This document shows positions 1 through 8,800 of a stretch of 64,000 bases of DNA, in pieces. The stretch lies in the NCBI RefSeq assembly GCF_019457635.1, contig NZ_CP080412.1, forward strand, positions 1,302,001 through 1,366,000, read 5' to 3'. The notes beneath the pieces are model-generated. The model saw only the letters and a program-made list of their open reading frames with translations. It was not told where the DNA came from and made no database searches. Every line of letters begins with the position of its first letter. Positions within the stretch are counted from its first letter, which is position 1. Made by a program: the position numbers and the translations under genes. The DNA is from Shewanella mangrovisoli. GTDB taxonomy: Bacteria > Pseudomonadota > Gammaproteobacteria > Enterobacterales > Shewanellaceae.

Positions 1-1559
1 AGTTGGCGCTGCTGCACCAGTCAAACCTCAAGTGGCAGCAAAGTTATCTGCATTTACGCAATAACATGCTGCTGATCTTTGCGTTGACGCTGGCATTGGC
101 GATTGCCATTGCCATTTGGTTGTCGGGCAGTTTGACCGAGCCCGTTCATCGATTGGTGCAATATGCCCGTAAAATTGGTCAGGGGCTGCAGCCTGAGAGC
201 ATTCAGGGGGCGCCTGCGGAATTGCGGGTATTGGCCAACAGTTTGTCTTTGATGCGGGAGGATATTGAGGCGCGCGAAAAGGATTTACTATATCAGTCGC
301 GCCACGACAGTTTGACAGGCTTGCTGAATCGTTTCGCGGCAAAACAGCATTTAACCGATCTTAACCAAGATCTCTCCGGCACTATCGTATTGCTGGATAT
401 CAAGCATTTTCGCCATATCAACGACATTATCGGTTTTGCTAACGCCGATAGCTTATTGCTGCTGTTTGCCCGCCGTTTGGAACAGCTGGCGCCCACAGCG
501 GATATGCTGGCGCGATTGGATGGCGATTCGTTTTTGCTCTTGTATCGCCAAGGGATTGGGGGCGATCAATTACTGAAATCCTTGGATATGCTAGAAGCTC
601 CCTTTCCTATCCAAGGTTCCAATATTTCGCTGACGGTGCGAGCAGGGCTGCTCGAAATTGATGGCAATGGTGCCGACATTGATGTGTTGCTGCGCCGCGC
701 CGAAATTGCCCTCAACCAAGCCTGCCTTCAGGAACTGCGAATCGTTAGTTATCGTGAGGGCGACGATGAAAAGTACCAGCGAGAACTCACACTTATCCGT
801 GATTTGCCTATCGGTTTGGCGCAGGACCAGCTCTATTTGGTGTTTCAGCCCAAGGTTAATTTGCCGCTCAATCAATGTACTGGCGCCGAGGCGCTTATCC
901 GCTGGCAACATCCTACTCTGGGTTTTATCCCGCCGGATGAATTTATTCAACTCGCTGAAAACTCAGGCAACATTGATATTGTCAGCCAATGGGTATTGAA
1001 GCAGGCCATCAAGCAGTTGGTGACATGGCAGCAGCAGGGCCTAGCGCTGAAGTTGGCGATTAACCTGTCTGCCCACGATTTACTGGATACACGTTTACCA
1101 AATCAAATTGCCAACCTGTTAAAGGACAATCATCTGCAACCCGGAGCACTCTGCATCGAGGTCACCGAAGGCGCCGTAATGAAAGATGCGCAAACCGTTG
1201 TGGGGGTCTTGCAACGATTCCGAGATATGGGCGTCTCGGTTGCGATTGATGATTTTGGCACCGGACATTCATCACTGGCGTATTTGAAACTATTACCCGT
1301 TGATGAAGTGAAGATTGATCGTAGCTTTATCCAGAATATGCACTTGAACAGTCAGGATGCCATGATAGTCAATACCAGCATTCAATTGATCCATGGCCTC
1401 GGCTTTAGCGTTGTGGCTGAAGGTGTTGAAGAGCGAGAAGGTGTTGATATTCTTCGTCATCTCAACTGCGATCTGATCCAGGGCTATGTGTATTCCAAGC
1501 CGTTAAAAGCGGCTGAGTTTGACCAGTGGTTTGAAGCATTTAACAGTAGCAGCAAATAA
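1..1559 (+). CDS. GGDEF/EAL-domain protein, likely c-di-GMP phosphodiesterase (5' end outside window)
   Basis: The reading frame is open from the window edge, so the N-terminus, probably a periplasmic sensor region, is missing. The visible part has a membrane helix (about residues 22-43), a HAMP-like segment (about 44-95), a GGDEF-like domain (about 105-250) and an EAL domain (about 265-510). The GGDEF signature is degraded to DGDSF, so diguanylate cyclase activity is unlikely. The EAL domain keeps EALIRW, NLSA, EVTE, DDFGTG and the later K..D and AEGVE elements, so it should hydrolyse c-di-GMP. It sits in the inner membrane and probably lowers c-di-GMP in response to an external or membrane signal. 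A DUF3034 gene and a globin gene follow on the same strand about 60 bp on. What it senses cannot be told from here. Confidence 0.9.
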   Translation, partial: LALLHQSNLKWQQSYLHLRNNMLLIFALTLALAIAIAIWLSGSLTEPVHRLVQYARKIGQGLQPESIQGAPAELRVLANSLSLMREDIEAREKDLLYQSRHDSLTGLLNRFAAKQHLTDLNQDLSGTIVLLDIKHFRHINDIIGFANADSLLLLFARRLEQLAPTADMLARLDGDSFLLLYRQGIGGDQLLKSLDMLEAPFPIQGSNISLTVRAGLLEIDGNGADIDVLLRRAEIALNQACLQELRIVSYREGDDEKYQRELTLIRDLPIGLAQDQLYLVFQPKVNLPLNQCTGAEALIRWQHPTLGFIPPDEFIQLAENSGNIDIVSQWVLKQAIKQLVTWQQQGLALKLAINLSAHDLLDTRLPNQIANLLKDNHLQPGALCIEVTEGAVMKDAQTVVGVLQRFRDMGVSVAIDDFGTGHSSLAYLKLLPVDEVKIDRSFIQNMHLNSQDAMIVNTSIQLIHGLGFSVVAEGVEEREGVDILRHLNCDLIQGYVYSKPLKAAEFDQWFEAFNSSSK

Positions 1560-1626
1560 GAAAACGCCGAATGGCGTCAGGCGTCATCATCGCCCTCTAA
1601 TGCAACCAATCGCGTATTGAGTGAGT

Positions 1627-2511
1627 ATGTCCATGAACACAATGAAGTTGAGCTTATCGACTCGGCGCTATGCTAGGGCGCTGCTTTGTCTGTTTTGTCC
1701 GCTTTGGTTAGGGGGCATTGCGCCAGTTATGGCTGAGGGTAGCCGCGTGATCGCCACTGGCGGCGCGTCAATGATCGAGGGCAGTGCCGGCGGTGGCATA
1801 GTGCCTTGGGCCGTGATCAACGGTTATGGCAGCAGTGATGAGTGGTCGGCAACGGCCATGGCCACGGGTGTTTATGTCGATGATTTTACGCTAAAAGTGA
1901 TGGGCGCCTCGTTAAGTTATGACAATCGGTTTGAGCTCAGTTTGGCAAGGCAAACCTTTGATTTGGATACTCTGGGCGGCGAGCTTGGTCAGGATATTGT
2001 GGGGTTCAAATACAAGCTTGCCGGCGAGTTGTTATATACCGCCATGCCACAAATCACCTTGGGCGCACAGTATAAAAAAGTGGATGACTTTAGCCTTCCT
2101 CAGGCGGTTGGCGCGCGGGATGATTGGGGGTTAGATATATATGTCGCTGCCAGTAAAGTGTTTTTTGATACGGTAGCGGGTCGTAATTTGTTACTCAATG
2201 CCACAGTGCGCGTGACCAAAGCCAATCAAACTGGCTTATTAGGGTTTGGTACTGAGGCCAGTAACGATTACCACTTTATGTTGGAAGCCTCGGCGGCGTT
2301 ACTGCTCACCGATAATCTGGCACTGGGTATTGAATATCGTCAAAAACCGAACGAACTGGGATTTGCTCGAGAGGATTATTGGCAGGACATATTTTTAGCT
2401 TGGTTTATCAATAGGCATCTGTCAGTGGTCACGGCCTATGCCGATTTAGGCAGCATTGCGGGTTTTGATCATCAGCAGGGCTGGTATCTGTCGCTGGAGG
2501 GCACTCTATGA
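1627..2511 (+). CDS. DUF3034 family outer-membrane protein
   Basis: About 294 residues with a signal peptide ending near the AEGSR segment. The mature start, ATGGASMIEGSAGGG followed by VPWAVINGYG, matches what I recall of DUF3034 proteins. The rest has the alternating polar/aromatic pattern of a beta-barrel (YKLAGELLYTAMPQ, LALGIEYRQKPNE). The function of the family is unknown; an outer-membrane barrel is inferred from pattern alone. Possible starts are GTG at 1621, ATG at 1627 and ATG at 1633; I chose 1627 because a weak GAG element lies just upstream. Its stop overlaps the start of the next gene (ATGA), so the two are probably translationally coupled. The family assignment is from memory and was not searched. 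Confidence 0.75.
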   Translation: MSMNTMKLSLSTRRYARALLCLFCPLWLGGIAPVMAEGSRVIATGGASMIEGSAGGGIVPWAVINGYGSSDEWSATAMATGVYVDDFTLKVMGASLSYDNRFELSLARQTFDLDTLGGELGQDIVGFKYKLAGELLYTAMPQITLGAQYKKVDDFSLPQAVGARDDWGLDIYVAASKVFFDTVAGRNLLLNATVRVTKANQTGLLGFGTEASNDYHFMLEASAALLLTDNLALGIEYRQKPNELGFAREDYWQDIFLAWFINRHLSVVTAYADLGSIAGFDHQQGWYLSLEGTL

Positions 2512-2996
2512 GCTGTTTACGCAAGTTTCTCCCTTTCGCCACGGTACGCTTAATCACAGTACTTTCAATCTCGACAGCTTTACTTGCTGGCTGCGCCCAA
2601 TCTGATCCTAACACCCCAGTATCTAGTGCGAACGCCAGTCCTACAACCCTGTATCAGGCCCTCGGTGGTGATTCGGGCGTTTCGGATATCGTTGATGGCT
2701 TGCTTGCGCGTATCGCGCGGGATCCCCGCATTGTGCACCACTTCGATGAAACGGATATTGCTATCTTTCGCGAGCGTCTTATCGAACATTTGTGTGCTGT
2801 CACGGATGGTGGCTGCGCCTATCAAGGCGAAAACATGGCAGACAGCCATAAAGGTTTGAATATCACTCAGGCCGATTTTGATGTTTTAGTCGGGCATTTG
2901 ATTGAATCGATGAAGGAACAGCATATTTCAACATCGACCCGCAATGCGCTGCTGAAGCGCCTTGCGCCCATGTATTCCGAGGTGACGTATCAGTAA
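2508..2996 (+). CDS. group 1 truncated haemoglobin, predicted lipoprotein
   Basis: A 162-residue protein with a lipoprotein signal (LLAGC, Cys29) followed by a truncated-globin domain (about 47-160). The domain start LYQALGG, the DPRIVHHF segment and SHKGLNIT with the proximal haem His at about 114 place it in group 1. Two features differ from the classical family. The helix-B Phe-Tyr pair that contacts bound ligand is Leu65-Leu66 here. There is also a Cys96/Cys103 pair that could form a disulphide outside the cytoplasm. Truncated globins usually bind O2 or NO in the cytosol; this one should be membrane-anchored on the periplasmic side. It overlaps the DUF3034 gene by four bases and probably shares its transcript. 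Its role is not known. Confidence 0.88.
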   Translation: MSCLRKFLPFATVRLITVLSISTALLAGCAQSDPNTPVSSANASPTTLYQALGGDSGVSDIVDGLLARIARDPRIVHHFDETDIAIFRERLIEHLCAVTDGGCAYQGENMADSHKGLNITQADFDVLVGHLIESMKEQHISTSTRNALLKRLAPMYSEVTYQ

Positions 2997-3028
2997 CGGC
3001 TTGCTAACTCGTTCGTGTGGGTGATGCT

Positions 3029-3057
3029 GTTAATGCTGGGGATATACTGGCATTAAC
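3029..3057. terminator. possible bidirectional hairpin between the globin and NYN genes
   Basis: GTTAATGC and GCATTAAC form an 8-bp stem, extendable to 11 with two G-U pairs, between two converging genes. It overlaps the last codons of the minus-strand NYN gene. No clear U-tract follows on either strand, so this is weak. Confidence 0.35.
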
Positions 3058-3565
3058 GTAACAATGACTCTTCTATCGGATTAAAGCAGCTAGCCGCCTC
3101 CATCAGAGATTTTGCGGTGAGGGAGGGCACGCCATAGATCTCTGCCTCGACGGCGTATTTTTGCCTTATCTTATCGAGCAAGAGGGCAAAGTCCCCATCG
3201 CCAGACAGCAAGATCACAGTATCCACCTCGGGCGCCATTTCCAGCACATCTATGGTGATGCCCACATCCCAATCACCCTTTGCCGAACCATCACTGCGCT
3301 GAATAAAGGGCTTAAGTTTTAGCTCAAAACCTATATGTCTGAGCGCATCTTGAAACTTTAACTGGCCATCGTCCCCGCGATGAATGGCGTAGGCAATGGC
3401 GCTGACAATCTCACCCTGCGCGCTTAACTGTTGCCAGAGTTTGCGATAGTTAAACTGGCGCTGATAGGCCTCACGGCAGGTGTAGTAGATGTTTTGCACG
3501 TCGACAAAGAGGGCGATTTTTTTCAAAGGATAAGTTATGGCTATCAGCTGGAAGACTGTTCGCAC
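3053..3565 (-). CDS. NYN domain-containing protein (LabA/DUF88-like)
   Basis: About 170 residues. A PIN-like NYN fold is suggested by KIALFVDVQNIYY near the N-terminus, KGDWDVGITIDVLE in the middle and VILLSGDGDFALLLDKIRQ. The aspartates in VDVQN, GDWDV and SGDGDF are the usual metal-binding positions of this nuclease-like family, so an RNA-acting role is plausible but unproven. The first possible codon is GTG at 3565; a TTG just before KKIALFVD (about 3523) is an alternative that would remove a non-conserved 14-residue leader. Neither has a good ribosome-binding site. It stands alone, converging on the globin operon. Confidence 0.8.
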   Translation of the reverse strand: MRTVFQLIAITYPLKKIALFVDVQNIYYTCREAYQRQFNYRKLWQQLSAQGEIVSAIAYAIHRGDDGQLKFQDALRHIGFELKLKPFIQRSDGSAKGDWDVGITIDVLEMAPEVDTVILLSGDGDFALLLDKIRQKYAVEAEIYGVPSLTAKSLMEAASCFNPIEESLLR

Positions 3566-3675
3566 TATAGCACAGCAAGGCGGCTAATGGCGCGAGCAGA
3601 CAAAACGGCAATGGTCTAATCGGGAATTACCGTGTGTCGCTGCGCTTAACGAATTTAGTTAGGTTAAAGGATTGA

Positions 3676-4443
3676 TTATCTAAAATATTGCGCCGGAGTG
3701 GTGCCGGTATATTGTTTAAAAAAGCTGATAAAGGCGCTGTCGCTGGAAAACTGTAAGTTAAATCCCACCTGTGCCACCGAGGTGCCCGCAGCTAATTGCT
3801 CAATAGCTGATAGTAAGCGCCATTGCTGTCGCCACGCCTGATAAGCCATGCCCGTTTCGTTGCTAAAAATACGGCTGATGGTGCGTTCGCTGGCGCCAAT
3901 TTCAGTGGCCATATCCTGCAAGCTGGCGGGGATTTTTTGCTGTTGCTGCAATTGCTTAAGCCAGCTCTGCAGCCGTTTGTCTTTGGGCAGGGGTAAGCTT
4001 AAATTCTCTGCATCCGCATTGACTAACTCTTCAATCAGCAGGGCAAAGGCATTGTGCTGGCTGTGTCTGGGTTTGTCCCAAGGCCAAAAGGACATAGTGT
4101 CGATTAACGCTTTGAGTAACGGATTCACATGGAAAATCGTGACGTTATCCGGCAAAGACGCCACGGTCTCAGGCTCAAAGTAGAGTGAGCGATAGGCCAC
4201 AACATTGCGCATTGTGACTTGGTGGACCACGCCTGCGGGCAGCCAAGCCGCACGGGTTGGCGGCAACACGACTTGAGTGTCGGCTAAGTTAAACCGCATA
4301 CATCCCGCCGATGAGTAGAGCAACTGAGCCTTGCGATGCTGATGTACGCCTGAGTCATGCTCGCCCATTTCGGCGGCAATGCCGATCACTAGGTTGTCTA
4401 AGGCATCGGGATTAAATTGCTGCTCGGGTTGAATAAAGGCCAT
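3676..4443 (-). CDS. AraC-family transcriptional regulator with cupin sensor domain
   Basis: 255 residues. The N-terminal part (about 1-130) looks like a cupin-type effector domain (HQHRKAQLLYSSAG, WLPAGVVHQVTMRN). The C-terminal part (about 155-255) holds two helix-turn-helix motifs (LQDMATEIGASERTISRIF and a second one ending TTPAQYFR). It is divergent from an MFS exporter gene with 142 bp between the starts, so it most likely controls that gene and itself. The inverted repeat in the shared promoter region is a candidate binding site. Effector unknown. Confidence 0.9.
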   Translation of the reverse strand: MAFIQPEQQFNPDALDNLVIGIAAEMGEHDSGVHQHRKAQLLYSSAGCMRFNLADTQVVLPPTRAAWLPAGVVHQVTMRNVVAYRSLYFEPETVASLPDNVTIFHVNPLLKALIDTMSFWPWDKPRHSQHNAFALLIEELVNADAENLSLPLPKDKRLQSWLKQLQQQQKIPASLQDMATEIGASERTISRIFSNETGMAYQAWRQQWRLLSAIEQLAAGTSVAQVGFNLQFSSDSAFISFFKQYTGTTPAQYFR

Positions 4444-4469
4444 GTTGTCTTATTTTTGATGTTTTTTGT

Positions 4470-4494
4470 CTAAGTGTCGTTAATTGTCACTTAG
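4470..4494. promoter_or_regulatory. inverted repeat in the araC-like/MFS divergent promoter region
   Basis: CTAAGTG (4470-4476) and CACTTAG (4488-4494) form a perfect 7-bp inverted repeat with an 11-bp spacer, about one helical turn between half-sites. It sits 27 bp upstream of the regulator start and 90 bp upstream of the transporter start. It is a candidate operator, by position and symmetry only. Confidence 0.4.
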
Positions 4495-4585
4495 GGATCC
4501 TATCTATACTGCGCCCTCTTTGACAAGTATGGAGCGCCGTTTTGGTTTATCGGTTAACCCTGAAAGCTAAAACGCAGATAAAATC

Positions 4586-5764
4586 ATGAAAATAAAACCA
4601 CCACTCTGGCTGTGCGTACTCTTGATGATGTTTCCGCAAATTATGGAAACCATCTATAGCCCGGCGTTGCCTTATATTGCAGAAAACTTTGCGGTGTCTG
4701 TTGCCAGCGCCTCGCAAACCTTATCTGTGTACTTTATCGCCTTTGCTGTAGGCGTATTTTGTTGGGGTCGTTTAGCCGACATCATTGGTCGCCGCAACGC
4801 CATGCTTGCGGGCTTACTCTGTTATGCCATTGGCTCTGCCTTCGCATTGATGATTAGCGACTTTACCCTGTTGTTGCTCGCTCGGGTATTATCGGCCTTT
4901 GGTGCAGCAGTGGGTTCTGTCATCACTCAAACCATGATGCGTGACAGTTACAACGGGGACGAACTCGCGAAAGTCTTTTCTGTGATGGGCATGTCTCTTG
5001 GGATCAGCCCGATTATCGGATTGCTATTGGGGAGCGTCCTCAGTGCTTATTGGGGATATCAAGGGGTGTTTGTCGCCCTGATGGCTTCGGCGATTGTGTT
5101 GTTGTTTTTGTCGGTAAAATCTTTGCCCGAAACCAAGCCTGAACACACCCAAAAAATCGCGATAGTTGAGTTAGCTATTAAGATGCTTACCGACAGCGGG
5201 ATAATTAAAAACACCTTGCTGGTGGCCTCATTTAACTTGATGTGGTTTAGCTACTTTTCACTGGCGCCATTTATGTTTGAGGCGCGAGGGTTGTCGACGC
5301 TTGCCTTCGGTGCCAGTGGGTTGTTATTAGGCTTTGGCGCATTCCTTGGCAGTTACTTTAATAAACAATTGCTGGGTAGAGGCTATTCCAGTGTGCGATT
5401 GGTGCGGTTAGCAAGCCTTATGGCACTATTCGGAGGACTCGGTATTTGGCTGTTCCAATCGACTGATATTGGTTTGAATAATGTTTACTTCTTACTATCC
5501 ATGCTGTGGATTGTAATTGCTTATGGGATTGCGATTCCTAATATCTTGAGCTCGGCGCTGGCAAATTACCGCGCTTATGCAGGTTCCGCGGGTGCGCTGT
5601 TTGGACTGTTTTATTACATTCTGTTGGGGCTAGGTTTAGGCGGTGCGGGCATGGTAAGCCATCTTGGGGGCGTTATTACCTTCGCGGCGCTGCTATGTGT
5701 TGGGCTTGGATATGCGGGTTTGGCAGGCAGGACAGTGCGAAGAGGGAAGTCGTCTCGAGCGTAA
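4586..5764 (+). CDS. MFS multidrug transporter, Bcr/CflA-like
   Basis: 392 residues with about 12 hydrophobic helices. The start YSPALPYIAENFAVS, the loop GRLADIIGRRNAM between helices 2 and 3, and TQTMMRDSYNGDELAKVF fit drug:H+ antiporters of the Bcr/CflA group in the major facilitator superfamily. It should export small toxic compounds across the inner membrane using the proton gradient; the substrate cannot be predicted. It is divergent from a cupin-AraC regulator, a common layout for inducible exporters, and is followed at once by a strong hairpin terminator. Confidence 0.85.
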   Translation: MKIKPPLWLCVLLMMFPQIMETIYSPALPYIAENFAVSVASASQTLSVYFIAFAVGVFCWGRLADIIGRRNAMLAGLLCYAIGSAFALMISDFTLLLLARVLSAFGAAVGSVITQTMMRDSYNGDELAKVFSVMGMSLGISPIIGLLLGSVLSAYWGYQGVFVALMASAIVLLFLSVKSLPETKPEHTQKIAIVELAIKMLTDSGIIKNTLLVASFNLMWFSYFSLAPFMFEARGLSTLAFGASGLLLGFGAFLGSYFNKQLLGRGYSSVRLVRLASLMALFGGLGIWLFQSTDIGLNNVYFLLSMLWIVIAYGIAIPNILSSALANYRAYAGSAGALFGLFYYILLGLGLGGAGMVSHLGGVITFAALLCVGLGYAGLAGRTVRRGKSSRA

Positions 5765-5768
5765 ATAA

Positions 5769-5795
5769 AAAGCCAAGGGTGATTCCCTTGGCTTT
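5769..5795. terminator. bidirectional terminator between the MFS and RND genes
   Basis: A perfect 11-bp stem (AAAGCCAAGGG / CCCTTGGCTTT) with a 5-base loop lies 5 bp after the MFS stop codon and 45 bp from the end of the converging RND permease gene. Confidence 0.85.
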
Positions 5796-5839
5796 ATGGT
5801 TTTAACAAACCTTATGCCGTTTCGCTTTACTGTCTCGTG

Positions 5840-8800
5840 CTAGGCTTTGGCAGTGTGTTCCTGTTGTTTGGCCGCCTCTTGCGCTGCTAATTCTTGAGCC
5901 GCTAATTCTTGAGCTTTGATGGCCGCTTCGAGTTTCGCCTCAACATAACCCGGTGAATGGGTTGCGGCCGAGATTAAACGGTACATAGCCGGGATCACGA
6001 ACAGGGTCACAAAGGTGGCGAAGGCCATGCCGAAGAACACCACAGTACCCACGGCAATCCGACTCTCAGAGCCCGCTCCCGATGAGAAGATCAGCGGCAC
6101 AGCACCCACTAAGGTAGTGAAGGCTGTCATCAGAATTGGGCGTAAGCGACGAGTCGAGGCGTCGATAATGGCTTTGTCTAGGGCTAAACCTCGGTCACGC
6201 AATTGGTTGGCAAACTCGACGATTAAGATACCGTTTTTAGTCACCATACCAATCAACATGATCATCCCAATCTGGCTATAGATGTTAATGCCTTGACTGG
6301 TGACCAACAGGCCGAGGAAGCCACCGAATACCCCCATAGGCACGGTAAACATCACCACTAAGGGATTGATAAAACTTTCAAATTGCGCCGCCAGTACCAG
6401 ATAAGCCACTAGGAGTGCTAAACCGAACACGATTAAGATGCTGCTCTGGTTTTCTTTAAAGTCCTTAGATTCGCCGGTATAACCGATGGAAATATCCTTA
6501 GGTAATAACTCAATGGCCTTATTATCCAAAAACTTTAAGGCTTCGCCCAAGGTGTAGCCTTTACTGATGTTGGCCTTAAGGGTGATCGATTTTTGTTTAT
6601 TGGTATGGCTAAGTTTTTGTGCCGATGCGACTTCTTCGATATGGGTTAGGGTATCGAGCGTCACTAATTCACCCTTGGCCGAGCGCATATAGATTTGGCT
6701 CAAATCGCCGACGTTGTTAAAGCTGTTTTCATCGCCGCGCAGATACACATCGTACTCTTCGCCTCGGTCGACATAGGTGGTTTCTTTACGACCGCCGAGC
6801 ATCACTTCTAAGGTTTGTGAGACTTCATCTACGCTGATCCCAAGCTCTGCCGCCCGTTCTTTATCGACGGTAACGATAAGCTCCGGCGTGGTTTCGGCAT
6901 AGTCTAAATCCGCGCCTTCCATCATAGGGCTGGCGTTGGCTTCTTCTTTTAATAGCTGCGCCCATTTAAACAGCTCGGCATAATCTGAGCCGCCGAGAAC
7001 GAATTGTACTGGCTCACTCGATTGACCCCTAAAGCCTGGCATCATAGGGCGAACCATCACGTCGGGAATGTCTTTTAAGGCGTTGCTGATAATGCCAAGG
7101 GCTTGCTGCGCCGTGACATGACGATGTTCCCAGTCCTCTAACTGCATGATCACAAAGCCGGTTTGATCGCCAGCGCGACCACCGAAGGCGGGGGCTTGCA
7201 CGCTAAAAGAACGTAATACACCTTGTCCGAGCAGGGGCATCAGTCGGTCTTCGACTATGTCCATGTTCGCCGTCATACGGTTATAGCTGGTGCCTTCGGC
7301 ACCTTTTACGAAGGCGAACAGTACGCCGCGGTCTTCCTGCGGTGCTAACTGTGAGGGCACTTGCTGCATCAACCAAGCACTGCCGCCAACGCAGGCGAGG
7401 ATCACCAGTGGCGCCAACCATTTAAAACGGATCGCCTGAGTCACCCCAACACGGTAAACCTTTTCCATGCGGGCAAAACCACTGTCGACGAAACGATTGA
7501 AACGGTTCGGTTTAACATTGGCCTTGAGCAGTTTGCTACTCAGTACTGGCGTGAGTGTCAGGGCGATAAGTGAGGAAAACAGCACTGAGACTGCCAGCAT
7601 CACAGAGAACTCGGTAAAGAGTAAACCGACCATGCCCTCCATAAAGGAAATCGGCAGGAACACCATGACTAACACGGCGGTGGTGGCCACAACCGCAAAG
7701 CCCACTTCCCGCGTGCCTTTGTAAGCGGCGAGTAGCGGTTCTTCACCACGCTCAATATGATGGAAGATGTTCTCTACCACTACGATGGCATCGTCGACGA
7801 CAAGACCGATAGCGAGAATTAATGCCATCAGAGTCAAGAGGTTAATCGAGTAGCCAAACATATTGGCGGCAATAAAGGCCGAGATCAGCGACACAGGTAC
7901 TGTCACCGCTGGGATGAGGGTCGCTCTGGCTTGGCCGATAAAGATATACAGCACTAATACCACAAGGGCGCCGGTGACATAGAGGGTGTTGTATACCTCG
8001 TTAATTGAGCGGTCGATAAAGACGGTCGAGTCAAAGTCCACCACTAGGCTTGTGCCTTCGGGGAGAAAGTCTTGAATTCTATCGACTTCTTTATGGACTT
8101 CCTGCGCCACAATTAAAGGGTTCGCATCGGACTGAGTGATGACACCCAAGCTTAAGTTAACGATACCATCGCTCTTAAAGGTGGAGTTTTCGTTCTGGGC
8201 ACCAACGGCCACATCCGCCACATCCTTAAGATAGATAGGTGTGCCATCGCTGGCGGTGCGTACCACTAAATAGTCAAAATCCTTCGGGGTGTAATAGAGT
8301 CTCTTGGTGCGCACCGACATCACAGTGGTATCGTTACGTACTTGACCGCCCGGGGTTTCGACGTTTTCTTTACGCAGGGCGTTAATAATGTCGGTGACTG
8401 TGACATTGCGTCCCGCCATTTGCTCGGGTCTGAGCTTGACGTACATCACCTTGTACAGACCGCCCGAGATGCTGATGGAACTCACGCCACTGATCAGGCT
8501 GAATCTGTCTTCTAATACGCGCTGGGCGTAATCGGTCAGCTGAGTTCTGTCCATTACACTGGAGCTTAAGTTGACATAGACGGACGGCTCGCCGGAGCCA
8601 TTGTCCTTAGAGACTACAGGATCATTGGCATCTTCGGGCAGGCGGCGCTGGGCGCGGGCCACGGCGTCACGCACATCACTCACGCCTTCGGTTAAGTTCC
8701 AACCGAGCAGGAATTTCACTGTGATCCGCGAGCTGCCATTACGGGTGGTAGAGGTGATTTCATCGATGCCGCTGATCCCCGTGAGTTCATCTTCGAGGGT

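Noticed and set aside
1560..1600. Small ACGCC/GGCGT hairpin after the phosphodiesterase gene
   Set aside because: Only 5 bp of stem and no T-run, so not convincing as a terminator.
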